Source: Diogma glabrata (lineage: Eukaryota; Arthropoda; Insecta; Diptera; Cylindrotomidae). Taken from it: a DNA stretch of 64,000 nt. The DNA is taken from NCBI GenBank assembly GCA_963693315.1, contig OY856188.1:248755194-248819193 (forward strand). Reading direction: 5' to 3'. The notes beneath the pieces are model-generated. The model saw only the letters and a list, made by a program, of their open reading frames with translations. It was not told where the DNA came from and searched no databases. The position numbers were made by a program, and so were the translations under genes. Shown here piece after piece: positions 1-11,356 of the stretch (position 1 is its first letter; every line of letters starts with the position of its first letter).

Positions 1-1948
1 ATATAGTGGGTTTTGATTCAACACCCACTTGTATTACAAAGGCAATATAGAAAGTGTTACGGTAAGCAGTATTGGTGTTAGATATAAAGAACTTAAAAGT
101 CTCAAGTAAACCTACCTTATCACACCATAGAATTATTATGTTAACACTAGAAATTATGAAATTCTTATTGCTTTGCCATTGACAATGCATACATATTAAA
201 CTCACCCATTCTTGACCACGCAAAGCAAATAAATTAGGTGAACTAAAACAATAAGTTTCAAAACTTTCTGTGAAAACATCTCCGTGATAGCCAGACTGCA
301 TAAAATGCTGGTGACTCTTCCACCCGCGAAAACCAATGCTTCGTTCAAAAGTTCCGTTGTAACGTTTACAGCTGACGACAAATGATGTTCTTCTTATATA
401 AGACACTTTGCAGGAGGTGCTAGTCTACAGGCAACAGATGTGGATGAGTATAAAACCGAACCCAGAGAACTGTAGGGTTCCTGCCCTTAAAAACCGGTCA
501 GTTGTATAATTCACGAAGGGTTAACCGAGTCACTACTCTACCTGCCCACAAAGGAGGAAAAAGTGACCGTCGTAAGAATCTCGTATGAATCTTCTATTTC
601 ATCAGAACTATGTTTTAAAATTCTCTTTTGATTTTCGTTTTGACAAATGGAAATGAATGAATTTACCTCAATACCACTAATTGAACTACTCAATACCAAA
701 AATATGTTCTGTCACCCCTTAACAACATCCAACTCAATATGTTTTTGTACAAAAACAAAAAAAAAATCCAATTTAAAAATATTCCCCTATTATTTTTCAT
801 GTTCAACTACATCGTCTCTAATTACATAAACAAATTCAACAAGATCCACCAATTTCAACCATCACATTGTAAATCATTGCTTTTTCGGTTTTGTTTTTTT
901 TCCTTCCAAGAACTTTCAAGGAAATTAAGTATTCCGACATAAAATTAGATTTAAAAAATAAACGTAGCTGAAAAGAAAATTGGAAAAATGTGAAATGAAA
1001 ACATAAAAAGAAAAACTAAAATGAATCGAAATGAAGTTGTTCCTAAAGCAAAAAAATAAATTGTAAATTTTGCAGTTTTCGATAGACAACTGAGAGTAGA
1101 TGGGGTTGTGATGTTGTCCAAATGTTCGTAACCATCAGTTTAGTAATTTTATTCAATGACTTTATAGTGGTGTTAACTGTCAATATACAGTAACCTAAGA
1201 AAATTCTCAAAACACTCAAACTTTAGCAAAGTGCTTGTTTTGGTGCCATCTTTCAGCTTATACGCCACTCGCCAAGATTTGCAACTACTCATTTATCTGA
1301 ATTAAAAAAGGAAAGACTAACCACTTGCATATTTTGCAAAGTTATTTAATTTTATTTTCTACATATTTTGCAAAGAGACTGGTTTTCGAATACATCTTTA
1401 TATAGTACGGTCTGTGAAGGAGGAATCAACATACAATTAATTATAATGAAAACTGCATTTTTAAATCGAAAATTTTCTTTTATAACATGTTATTTATACC
1501 CTCAGGATCATTCGTCGGTCATAAAAAGTTGGTGGTCGACCCTTATTTTACTACCCCTTAATATACCTTTTATCAAAATAAAACATTTTTGTCGATTTAT
1601 AATTTTTTAAATAATACGTTTTTTAGCCTGAAAATAGGTTCCTATACGTTTTTTTGGTCGCTGATTACGAATCCGACGTCAGTTTTCCAAAATAATAACG
1701 TGAAAAGCGGAAAATCGAGAAAATTTTACCGAATTTCTAATTTTAGAGTATTATTACGAGTTGTATATCATTTTCAATGTTTTTAAGTAACATAACCCAT
1801 AGATCGACCTTTGTACAATATGTCGAACATCACTAGTTGAATCAGCTGTAGAAGTAGAATATTGTTTCGACGTTTGGCTGGGATGGAAAAGAAAATGACA
1901 AAACAACACAACTCAAAATAAATGTAAATCACTTTACCCACTTGCCGT
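1..1948. other. No gene recognised
   Basis: AT-rich sequence. A slightly GC-richer patch at about 280-560 could be an old exon or repeat fragment, but its frames are short and match nothing I recognise. No terminal repeats seen. Confidence 0.5.
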
Positions 1949-3234
1949 AAAATCTGTAAATCATTTAAAAGCCGACAGCCAATACGGGTTTCGGAACAAA
2001 AGATCAACTACCGATCTATTAAACTATGTAGAACATTGTTGGAACAGCATACTTGATAAAGGTGGTGAAACATGCGTTATCGCTTTAGACATCTCCAAGG
2101 CATTCGATCTAGTCTGGCATGCCAACTTAATCAACAAGCTCGTTGCGTATGGGTTTCATCCCAATATTGTGAAGTTGATTCAAAATTGTCTATCCAACCG
2201 ATACAGATCGGTTTCCTTAGAAGGCTTTTCATCTAAGTCTAAACTAGTTAACGGTGGTATACCTCAAGACTCAGTATTGTCCCCAACCCTATTTTTGATA
2301 TATATCAACGAATTGCTGCAAATCGCCAGCAACCCAATAAATTGTTTTGCAGATAATAATACTCTACACAAGTCGTTCGAGCCTCTTCCTTCAAAAGGCA
2401 AAATGCACGAATTAATGAATTAATCCCACCGGAGGAGTGGGACGATGCCATAAACGCTGCCATATACGCTGCATAAACGCTTCCATATACGCTGCCATAA
2501 ACGTGAATAAAGACCTAAAATAAGTCACCAATTGGGGTGACCAAAACTTGGTCAATTTCAACTCTACCGAAACACAGCTGTTGATTGTATCGGGATCAAA
2601 GACCGAGTTCCCCAAAGATATTTTATTCAGTATGTGCGATGAACCAATAGGTGAAATTGAAAACATTCGTTTATTAGGTTTCACAATTTCAAATAACTTA
2701 CTCTGGAACGATCATGTAATAGCGATGGCAAAAAACCCGTCTAGAAAACTCGGCCTTCTAAATAGATGCAAAAAAATTTTCACTCCATACCAATTGCTTC
2801 ATGTTTATAAGTCCTATATTCATCCCTCATGGAGTACTGTTGTCAAGTTTGGGGTGCTGCTTCTGTTTCCATCTTGGCCCTCTTGAACTTTGTTCAAAAG
2901 CGGGCTATACGAATTGTGGGTGATCGAGATTTGACATCAAAACTTGATTCCCTACAACATCGTCGCAGTTGCTGACCTCGTTGTTTTTTACAAATATCGT
3001 TATCAACAATGCTTAGATGAAATCAGCAGCATCATGCCTCAAACTTTTTCTTACATCCGTTTCACTCGGCAATCGGCTAGCGCAACCAGTCAAACGGTCG
3101 AGATCCCGCGCTGTCATACTGGCAGATTGCAGAAAGACTTTTTTGTCCGAACTGCATACACATGGATTAGTTTTTCCGGAATCCATAGTTTTAGGTGGTT
3201 TCAATCCGCAGAAGTTTAATAAAAGCGTTCATTA
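1949..3234 (+). pseudogene. Jockey/CR1-type non-LTR retrotransposon ORF2 relic, copy 1
   Basis: Decayed reverse transcriptase of a non-LTR retrotransposon. In order: the RT segment QYGFR...KRSTTDL, the palm motif with ALDISKAFD, the ADNNT segment where the catalytic (F/Y)ADD box should be (ADD is intact as FADD in the 45.8-kb copy), and a C-terminal region with VQKRAIRIVGD and the terminal F-P-E-S...FNPQKF signature typical of Jockey-related insect LINEs. The 5' part of RT and all of the endonuclease are missing, as in a 5'-truncated insertion. Frameshifts occur near 2425, 2880 and 3080, so it is dead. It is directly followed by repeat R, as is the unit C copy, which shows both are parts of one duplicated segment. 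The clade (Jockey versus CR1) is from motif recall, not a tree. Confidence 0.85.
2452..2507 (+). repeat. Short tandem expansion inside the LINE relic
   Basis: About four degenerate units built on ACGCTGCCATAT. The sister copy near 46465 has a single GCTGCCATAAAC at the same point, so the array arose after the copies separated. Confidence 0.75.
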
Positions 3235-3299
3235 ATACCTAAGAGCGCAAGTTGTTGTGGTGGACCTACGTCTTAAAAGGTATTTATGTGTTGTTGAGA

Positions 3300-4102
3300 C
3301 ACATATTGTAAACCCTATAACATAACACTTTTTATTTTAAAAAAAAACGTAAATAATCCAAAATACACTATCATACTACTTCCAACCTCGCTAAAAGTTG
3401 CGTCGACTGCCTTAATGCTTAAAGTAGAGAGCGAAAAATCAGGTTAAAACAAACTATCGCTGTTTTATCTTACACTAGCATTACTTGAAGGTCTTAGTAC
3501 TTATTCTATTCGCAATGTACTGACTAGACTTTACCTTGCCAGACTCAATTATCGTTCATAGTTAAAAACTTTAATAGACTTCGTCTAAAATTAACAAAGA
3601 AAACCAATCAAGAGTGAGTTGTACTTAATCAACAGTAGTTTAACTTTAACCACCGTCGAGTTTATATAACGCAACCGTTTTTAGTTTATACAACTAAAAA
3701 CCATTACTTGGACCACATTAATCGAAAGGAAGAGTTTTCGTTCGATGTTTTGGATACATATTTTGAACAAATATAAATTTTGACTAGCTTTAGAGTATCA
3801 TTTTATGTAAAATAAATAGAGTAACAATAAGTGTAGAATATGTAGAATATTATAAATGTAGAAAATACGTAGGTTTATGTATGTACTTTTTACTACTTAT
3901 GTACAAAAACAGCCTGGAAATATAACTATGATCTGATAGGTTAAAACAAAATATTTATCTCCCTTCCTCTTTTCTTTTTCATCTGAATGAAAATATAATG
4001 GAGCTAATATGTGTTCACTGTTTGAATGATTGGTATGTAATAATGAGTCATGCCGATAAATTATTCATGCATTGATTTCAAAATTCTACTATGGATAGCA
4101 CT
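3300..4102. repeat. Repeat R, unit A copy
   Basis: About 800 bp of AT-rich sequence with close relatives at 24156-24946 and 50213-50932. Markers include GTTGCGTCGACTGC and GGAGCTAATATGTGTTCACT. In units A and C it directly follows the LINE 3' end. It is non-coding and interrupted at 4103 by a transposon, with the ancestral sequence resuming at 6874. Confidence 0.9.
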
Positions 4103-6873
4103 GCAGCCAAATTTTGTAACTGTGAAGCGGTGAAGTGATAAGTTTTTCATCACTTCACTGCAAAAATATTTAAGTGAGTGTGTGGCGAACATCAAAACTA
4201 AAATCATTTCTCAAAAAAATTTAAAATTTAGCAGGCGATGATTTTGTTATCATTTATTAAAAAAACAAAAAATATTTTTTTATTATTCAGATTTTGTTTT
4301 TTTCCAAATTGTTTCGAGTTCTTATTTTTCGTGTTAAATTAAAAATGTAATTCTCTATGTAAATTATATTGCATCGCCTCGCTATCAATTTGATTAATAC
4401 AATAAGACAAATTTCATGTAACTTGTATAATCTATTTACAAATACAATTAAACTCTGAAATGTTATTGTGTTTTGAGGTAAAACACAAAAAACTGATAAC
4501 CCCGACAATGAACAAACCTGCTAATGGAGTCAACTGTAAGAAGTATCAATTTTGTAATTCAATTCAATTTTTTTTCTCCTTCTTAATTTAAATTAGTGCT
4601 TGCTTCATTTTATTGTAAAAAATTTAATTTTATTATGATATTCTTTTTTTCACAGCGACACAACACTCTTCTCGTAGTGATCAGTCACAGTGATCACATA
4701 TTCTTCCTACTGTTATTTCTCCTATTTAGCAATAATCTTGTTTCCTCCTAGTGACACATTTTTTTTTCTCTCCAAATTCTTATTTTTCGGCTTTGAAGCC
4801 ACACCAACTTCTTGTAGTGCGATTAATGTTTTAAAATTTTCTTTTTGTTTTTAAATCGATACCATGGGCCGAAGTTTAAGATCTCCTTCCTTCGTAAGAC
4901 CCATTGCTCTTCTAAAAACTTGGGCGAAGCTTCACAACTCTTTCCTTCGTAAGACCCACTTCATTCTCCGTAACTCATGAGCCGAAGTCTAACATCTCCT
5001 TCCTTCGTAAGACCCACTCTTCTGAAATCTTGGCCCGAAACAAATTTTTCGAATTTTCTGATTTTTAATGTCTATCCCTAACGTTACCCATATGTTACCA
5101 TAACATGAACATCTCCTAACGTTAACCATTTATCTGTTGACAAAACAGATATGATCCTTACGGATATAAAAATCAGATTCCATCTAATTAAGCAGAACCT
5201 CCTAATATCTGATCTTAAAGGAATATCTCTAACGTTACCCATATGTTTTTATAACATGAACATCTTCTGACGTTAACCATTTATCTGTTGACGAACAGGT
5301 ATGGTTCTTATGGATATTTAAAACGACATTTCGTCGTTAATCAGATATTTCTTCTCAAAGCGATCTTTTTCTATGGTACACGTCTCCAAGGTAAACATTG
5401 GTCTCAGTCAACTTTGTACTGTCAGACTTTACCAAACTTGTGTTACCATATGCACTCCTTTGCTTACGCTAAATTTCTGCTTATTCTTACTTTTCGAAAA
5501 ATGAATTAATATTCACGTTTATACATGCTAGTATTGTCTCAAACAACTTTGTTCTGTCAGACATTCAGCATCACCGACGTTACTTTTCTGCTTCTCGTAT
5601 TTTAAACGAACCTTTTAACTAATGGTACACATCTCCACAAATATTGGTCTCAGGCAACTCAGCTCTGTTAGACCTATATCTCCACTCGTGTTACCATAAC
5701 TCCATAATTGTTCGTTTCTTTTTTTTTGCAGAACTTCAATTCGTAAGACCCATTAATTTTTTCTTCTCCACCAAATGGTATCGTTTTCTTAACAACATCT
5801 CCAAACTCTTTCTTATTCGCTACAACTACTTAAGCAAAAGTCTTTCCTTCTTTCCTCATCAACTCTACTTAATTTCTTTATTTATATCGTTTCATCTTCG
5901 ATGGCACTAGGGGGGGAGTGTTGCGGCGAACATTTAAATTAAAATTTTTTCAATATTTAGTAGGCGATGTTTTTATCGTTAAAAATTTATAAAAAAACAA
6001 ATTAGTTTAAGAGTTCTTGTTTTTTCGATTTGGAAAAGAATTAAAAAAGTTTCCAAAATGTGTTTTGTTTTCCATTAATTAAAAAGGTTATTATTCCAAA
6101 ACTTAAACATAAATGTAAATTATATTAAATTATAAATTCTTAAATTGTTCAATTCGCTAAACATTCTTGAATAAAACAAAGTTCACAATAAAAAATGTTT
6201 ATGTAAAGTGACGCATTTTATTAATAAAATAATTATTAAACTTCTGAAAACTTTGGCTATGTTAAAACTAATATGTACTTAAAAATCAAAACTAATATTC
6301 TGGCCATAAAAGATCATAAGGAAACATTAAAGAGGATAAAAATATTATCTGAAATCAAAATGGATCAAATTAATTTTGGAAGTATACAAGGATCAACTGC
6401 TTGAATACATGCTACTCAACTTTACTCCGTTCTACATTATAGCACAACTAGAAATAAGTGAAGTATTAAAAGTTTAAAGTTAACACTGACTTTTTGTTTG
6501 GCAATAAAATGAAATTGTTTCTTTTGTTGTTATTGACATTATGTCAAAAAACACCATAACGTCAATGTGATTTGATTTTTTAAAATAGCATTTCTAAATT
6601 AAATACAGATTAATTTTTCGAATTTAATTTCTAAAATATTTATATATATTTAAATTTGTAAAAATTTACATTTAAATTGTATTAAAAGTTAAGATAAATA
6701 TTTAATTTTATGTATGTTTGACATTTGACAGTGCGGCGCTTGCTGTTAGATTTTTTAACACTCAAATCGCATATAGAATCGCAAAAATGGTAAACTGATA
6801 AAAAATTAATGATAAAATCGGAATGAAGAAATTTTTAACACTTCACCACTTCACAGTCACAGAATTTGGCTGC
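4103..6873. mobile_element. TIR DNA transposon, non-autonomous, carrying an LTR element
   Basis: Terminal inverted repeats of about 35 bp start GCAGCCAAATT and include TGTGAAGCGGTGAAGTG; the reverse complement closes the element at 6873. The uninterrupted sister site near 24938 (CACTGGTGTGATTT) shows precisely where it entered. No transposase frame is visible. A 108-bp relative with the same ends sits at 45275-45382. Superfamily not assigned because the target duplication is too short or too decayed to read. Confidence 0.85.
4179..6250 (+). mobile_element. Non-autonomous LTR retrotransposon, nested
   Basis: Two diverged direct repeats begin TGTGTGGCGAACAT (4179) and TGTTGCGGCGAACAT (5919), and both continue through TAG(C/T)AGGCGATG. 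A purine tract AGGGGGGGAG lies directly before the second, as a plus-strand primer should. The interior has no gag or pol frame. It contains three families of tandem units instead: CTTCCTTCGTAAGACCCA near 4890, 4940 and 5000; ACGTTACCCATATGTT near 5091 and 5232; and CTGTCAGACTTT-like units near 5420, 5550 and 5660. The right ends of both LTRs are approximate. Confidence 0.7.
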
Positions 6874-6885
6874 AGGTGTGATTTA

Positions 6886-7196
6886 GATATCTATATTCTA
6901 AAAGTCAAATAAAGACACCCCAAAACCTTTTTGGATGCTCTAAAATTAGATGCAAACTCTATTAACCGACCAAAATGTTTCCTTAAATGTTTCTTATGAT
7001 CATCAATATTTTATTTAAAAGTGAAAACCAATATTTCACCAATGAAAAGATTAACTCAAAATCACTTGGTTAATCCATTTATAGATTTTTGGAATGTTCG
7101 ACTCGCGTTTCTTAAAGAAAATGAAATTTTTGGTAACTCATAAAGTCCAAACGGGTCACTGTTAAATTTTGATTGTAAGCTCTCACTATTGCCCTA
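6886..7196 (-). pseudogene. Ty3/gypsy reverse transcriptase fragment, unit A
   Basis: Reading the minus strand gives PFGLYELPKISFSLRNASRT, then a decayed FIGEILV where YIDDILV is expected, then DDHKKHLRKHFGRLIEF and a weak FLGH-like tail. This is the conserved order of gypsy RT (PFGLYEF..MPFGLRNA, YIDD, EH..HL..VF.RL). Three in-frame stops and the missing catalytic aspartates show it is dead. The part at 6886-7010 is also present at 24947-25075 in unit B, so the fragment predates the segmental duplication. Confidence 0.75.
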
Positions 7197-7737
7197 CTGT
7201 AAAATTGTTATGACTGCCAAATTACGTGATGCCATCTAATAAAAACAATTGAGTTCGGAGTAAAGGTGTTAGAAAGGGAAACAATTCTTTGTAGTAAAAC
7301 ACTTACAGTAAAGACAAATTCCTTTTCTAACCACACTGTTTCATTCTTTCATTCACATGATTTTACAACAACTTTGTGTTGTTAAATCTTAACCTTTTGT
7401 TCGCCCATGTTAACCTTTTGTTCGCCCATCCAACATGAAATCATATGTTTATATATTGCAACAACTAAATCAAACAACTGGCATTTATCCTTTTTATAAA
7501 TATAAACAGCTGAGCGTTCCAAAGTATTTTTTTTATTTTCATTTAAATATATCAGTTAGGTTTATAACAGTATTCCTTTATAGTTGCCAACGTTAGAATA
7601 GATGTTGGTAATTGTAAAATGTTGACGCCCCCATTAAATTGATTATTATCAATAACGTCTTTATGTAAATCGATTTAATGAATAGGTTGGGTGGAGTTTT
7701 GATTTAAATATTGACGTGTTTAGATTTTATAACTAGT

Positions 7738-7885
7738 GCGAATGCGTTTTCCAAACAAGAGTTAGTTTGCCGCACGCGGCACGACCGCAGGGAGCGAATG
7801 CGTTTTCCAAACTCGCGTTTGGGAAGAAAATGAAGTCATTTTGAAACCCAAATGCGTATCGAAATGACCTTCATTACGATACGCA
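7738..7885. repeat. CpG-rich patch with direct and inverted repeats
   Basis: A 19-bp direct repeat GCGAATGCGTTTTCCAAAC occurs at 7738-7756 and 7794-7812, separated by a GC-rich core (CCGCACGCGGCACGACCGC). It is followed by the hairpin TGCGTATCG...CGATACGCA (7853-7885). This stands out sharply from the AT-rich surroundings. Confidence 0.7.
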
Positions 7886-8101
7886 AAGTTTTGTTTTTCA
7901 AGGTTGGCCACATTGGTCATACAAACGTCAGTGAACATTAAAATAATAATTATGTAAATAAAATTAATAAGAATATCTAATTAGTGTTAAATATTTTAAT
8001 TAATTAAAATAATTAGTAATAATAACAACATTTCAAATTGTCTATTTTTTAATAAAATACATATTTTTTTTAAATTTCAAGACCAAAAATGCAAAATAGA
8101 A

Positions 8102-9662
8102 CCCAAGTAACAATTTCAGTTTTATATAAGCTCTTCTAGTGCTCTAGAGCTATAATATACAGCTGGTTGCTTTATATTTTGCTGATGCAGCGCTGCCACA
8201 GCTCTAACGGAGCTGTTGTGGTGCTAAATTTGCTACTTTTACAGCATTATTTCCTCTAAAGAAGTTGTTTAGTAATATTTAATAGAGCTATATTAGCTGT
8301 ATAAAGGTTGACTGTTAGAGTTTTTAAGAGTTAATATCACTTTTTGAATACAAATACAAGTAAGTTTTTCAATGAACTTTATGTTTACAAAAACTAATAC
8401 ATATCGATCCGGTCTTAAAATATTTTGATGTTATGGTTTCTGTCAAATAAATTCTTTTATAAATTAAATGGCAATATGTTATATTTTAAATAAATAATAT
8501 ATGTAATTACTTTTATTGAAAATATGTATACAAATTTTATGTGCCATTTATTTTTTATGGTGAATAGTGATAGTTTAGAACTAAAATTTTAGTGCGCCGT
8601 TATTATTTTTGTGTATTTGGTGGCAAAATAGAAAAATTGTAAAAACGTTTTTAATTTTTTGAAACATTTTTGACAGTTTCATGTTATGTTAAATAAATTT
8701 ATTTTGGTGAATTTACCTTTAAAAAAAATTTTAGTTATAAATGGTTAACAATAGAAATCCATGTTATCGTGCTTTGTCATATTTGCAAAATACATCATTA
8801 TCAAAAATAATTATTAAGACATTTTTGGCCATTATGGTGATATTTTTCACTCCATCTTTATAAAAACGAAGATGGTGGCAAATTATACCAATACAGAGCT
8901 ACCTATTACATATTAGTCCTTTATAATGCTATTTATAATGGTTTATTTTAATATAGAGCTATCACAATCGCATTACTTTTTTATAAAGCTATTTGCCCTA
9001 TGAAGCTGTTCTTTTTTTGTGTCACAAATGCTTTATTGCATAATAAACTTATTATGTTACAAAGCAAATAGCTTTATATAGAAGTAGTGTGATTAAGAAA
9101 GCTCTAAAATTTTAAGGAAAATGTCACACATAATCAAATTTAATGTTTCAATTTCAACTAACGTTTGACTGAAAACGGAACCATTTTGAACTATTGAAGA
9201 TTCAAAAACTCGCAATAACTCAAAATTTACGTAAAAAATAAGCTCTTTTATATTTGAGCGCTTTTTATATTAGAAAAAACCAGTTTATAAATATACATTA
9301 ACGCTATATTACAGTAAAATTTTATAATGCCAATAGCTTTAATTAAGCTCAATTATAGCTCGCTTTGCTGTTGCAACGGTAAAATACAGCTTATAGGTCT
9401 ATAACAAGTGGTGCTGTACTACTTTAGTTTAAAAGCTCTATATTAGGTTATGAAGCTATTGTAATGCTATTCTAATAACTGACTGCTCTATATTTTATTA
9501 GAGCTATGAGTTTTCGAAAACTGTTTTATAAAGCAACAATAATTTTGTTTAGAGCTCCAAGTATCACTCAACAAATAAAACGCGCAACTAGCAACATACA
9601 ATCTTTTCTAGAGCTTTAGTACAGCATCTCGATACTAATAGCTCTAAGAATTGTTACTTGGG
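8102..9662. mobile_element. MITE-like TIR element with AGCT-rich interior
   Basis: Ends are CCCAAGTAACAATT and AATTGTTACTTGGG, a perfect 14-bp inverted pair. The 1.56-kb interior has no open frame of note but is packed with AGCTCTA, TAGAGCTAT and AAAGCTAT motifs on both strands. The target duplication cannot be read with confidence because the flanks are A-rich. Confidence 0.8.
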
Positions 9663-9664
9663 AA

Positions 9665-9807
9665 AAAATAGTATAAAAAACTCGTTTCATAAGACGTTTT
9701 ATCGCACTTATCCTTTAGAAAAATCCACGCTGCGCGGGTCGTTTTCTAAACAGATTGCGTGCGATAAAATCGTCGATTATGAAACTAGTTTCTTAATATA
9801 CTATTTT
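9665..9807. repeat. Hairpin element with GC-rich apex
   Basis: An imperfect palindrome. The outer arms AAATAGTATA and ATATACTATTT enclose CGTTTCATAAGACG / CGATTATGAAAC and GATAAAACG-type arms. The apex reads ACGCTGCGCGGGTCG. It lies 2 bp from the MITE end at 9662. Confidence 0.65.
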
Positions 9808-10503
9808 GTAATAAGTGCATAAAATTTATAAATATTTATTTAACTGTTCATTTAATCATTTACTTATCAAAGTTATAAACAAATTTAAGATTTTTAAATA
9901 ATTAAAGTGCGCCATCTTCGTTGTGATAGTTGTAAATTATACTACCTCGAAAAAATAAACATAAGAATCCAACTAAAACAACACATAGTAATCCAACTAA
10001 ACTGTCAAAATTGTACACTTTGAAAACCTAAATAAATTGTTTTTTCTTGTAATTCAAATGATGCAATGTGTTTAAGTTGTTTTTACTATATGGTAAGTTA
10101 TTCAAATTATTATTTTGATATTTTAGTGCTATAAAAATATTATATATAGATAGATATATGGATAGATTTAGCTACAAATCTCATATGTAGGCGACGTACG
10201 TGCCCGTGCACAAAATATTTTGTGGTCATATGTGCGGAAAAGTAGTTTTTTCTTTTATTCTATTCTAGTACAAAATTGAATATTTTTTATGCATGTGTTA
10301 CAAAAAAGTTATTGGTGTGAGTTGTGATTAGGACTCATTAAAGAATAACCAAAAAAATAATTAAAAAAAGAATATAAAATGTTAAATTATTATTGCGTTT
10401 TATTATTTATAATTTAAATTGGAAAATATATAAGGATTAATTTCTATTTGCATTGTTTCGGTAAAAATTAAATGTTTTATGAAAAAAATTGCATAAAGAA
10501 AAA
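9808..10503. other. No gene recognised
   Basis: AT-rich sequence with short homopolymer runs. No terminal repeats, splice-bounded frames or recognised motifs. Confidence 0.5.
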
Positions 10504-10776
10504 AATGGATGAAAGAATTCTAATGGAATTTGAAAAAAAATATGCCTTTGCATACAGTAGATCGATGTAGAGTTCAATCAATACCGTCGAGAACGTGGTT
10601 TTCAACGATATGGTGGTGATTCGAGAAAGGCCAGATGACAACAATTTGAAAGGGCCCAACCTATATGAACATGTCTATTGGTTCATTTGTTTGCACAAGG
10701 TGTTCCGGAATTTTATCATGATAGTATATTTTAAAGCCGAGGCCATGCACAAAATGGTCCAACGTTGCTGATTGGG
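10504..10776 (+). pseudogene. Possible exon remnant of unknown protein
   Basis: One plus-strand frame starts MDERILMEFEKKYAFAYSRS and is open except for a single TAG at codon 22. It continues through a segment containing VVFNDMVVIRERPDD, and the sequence ends at GTGAGT, a good splice donor. Codon use is less AT-biased than the surroundings. I do not recognise the family. It may be a pseudogene exon or a transposon ORF piece. Confidence 0.25.
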
Positions 10777-11356
10777 TGAGTCGTTCCATAATTTATAATA
10801 AATTACACTTTTCATATTGTTGCTGGAATGGATACGACCGTTATATATATGGAATTTTCTGTAATCACGGCACAAAATGTGTATTTGTTTTAAGAGTGTC
10901 ACGTTTTGGTTGCACCGAAATGTCTGAAGGTCTTATACGTCCGCTATTGCTAATATTGCTACGTTGAACAGCTACGGTGGTAGCCTGAATATTATTGTTT
11001 GCTGAAATGAATATTTTTGACGTCCAATATAAGTATTAAATGGAAATTGATGCAAGACAAGAACACAATCCACACACTTTTTAAATAATCACTTCTCTCA
11101 TTGTTAGTTTTTTTTTTCGTTGCATGTTGGTAATAATAAATTATTTTGTGTTTGTACTAGAAGTTATAAAAATCAAATTATCTTAATTAAATTAGAGATC
11201 TTTCCTTGTTAGAGTCCGTGTCTTATCCGTACATTCGTTTATTAGTTAAAATATTAAAACCCTTGGTAAATAGATACTTTAGGTATCTATTATAATTATA
11301 GTCCCTTGCGACAAAATTTGTAAATAGATTGTTATTTTTGGATATAAAAAAATTGA
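10777..11356. other. No gene recognised
   Basis: AT-rich sequence; only short frames. The last 200 bases may belong to the BEL element that follows, but nothing in them proves it. Confidence 0.45.

Noticed and set aside
10675..10967. Open frames on both strands at 10675-10902 and 10776-10967
   Set aside because: They overlap each other and the better-supported plus-strand frame at 10504-10776; no motif or splice support.
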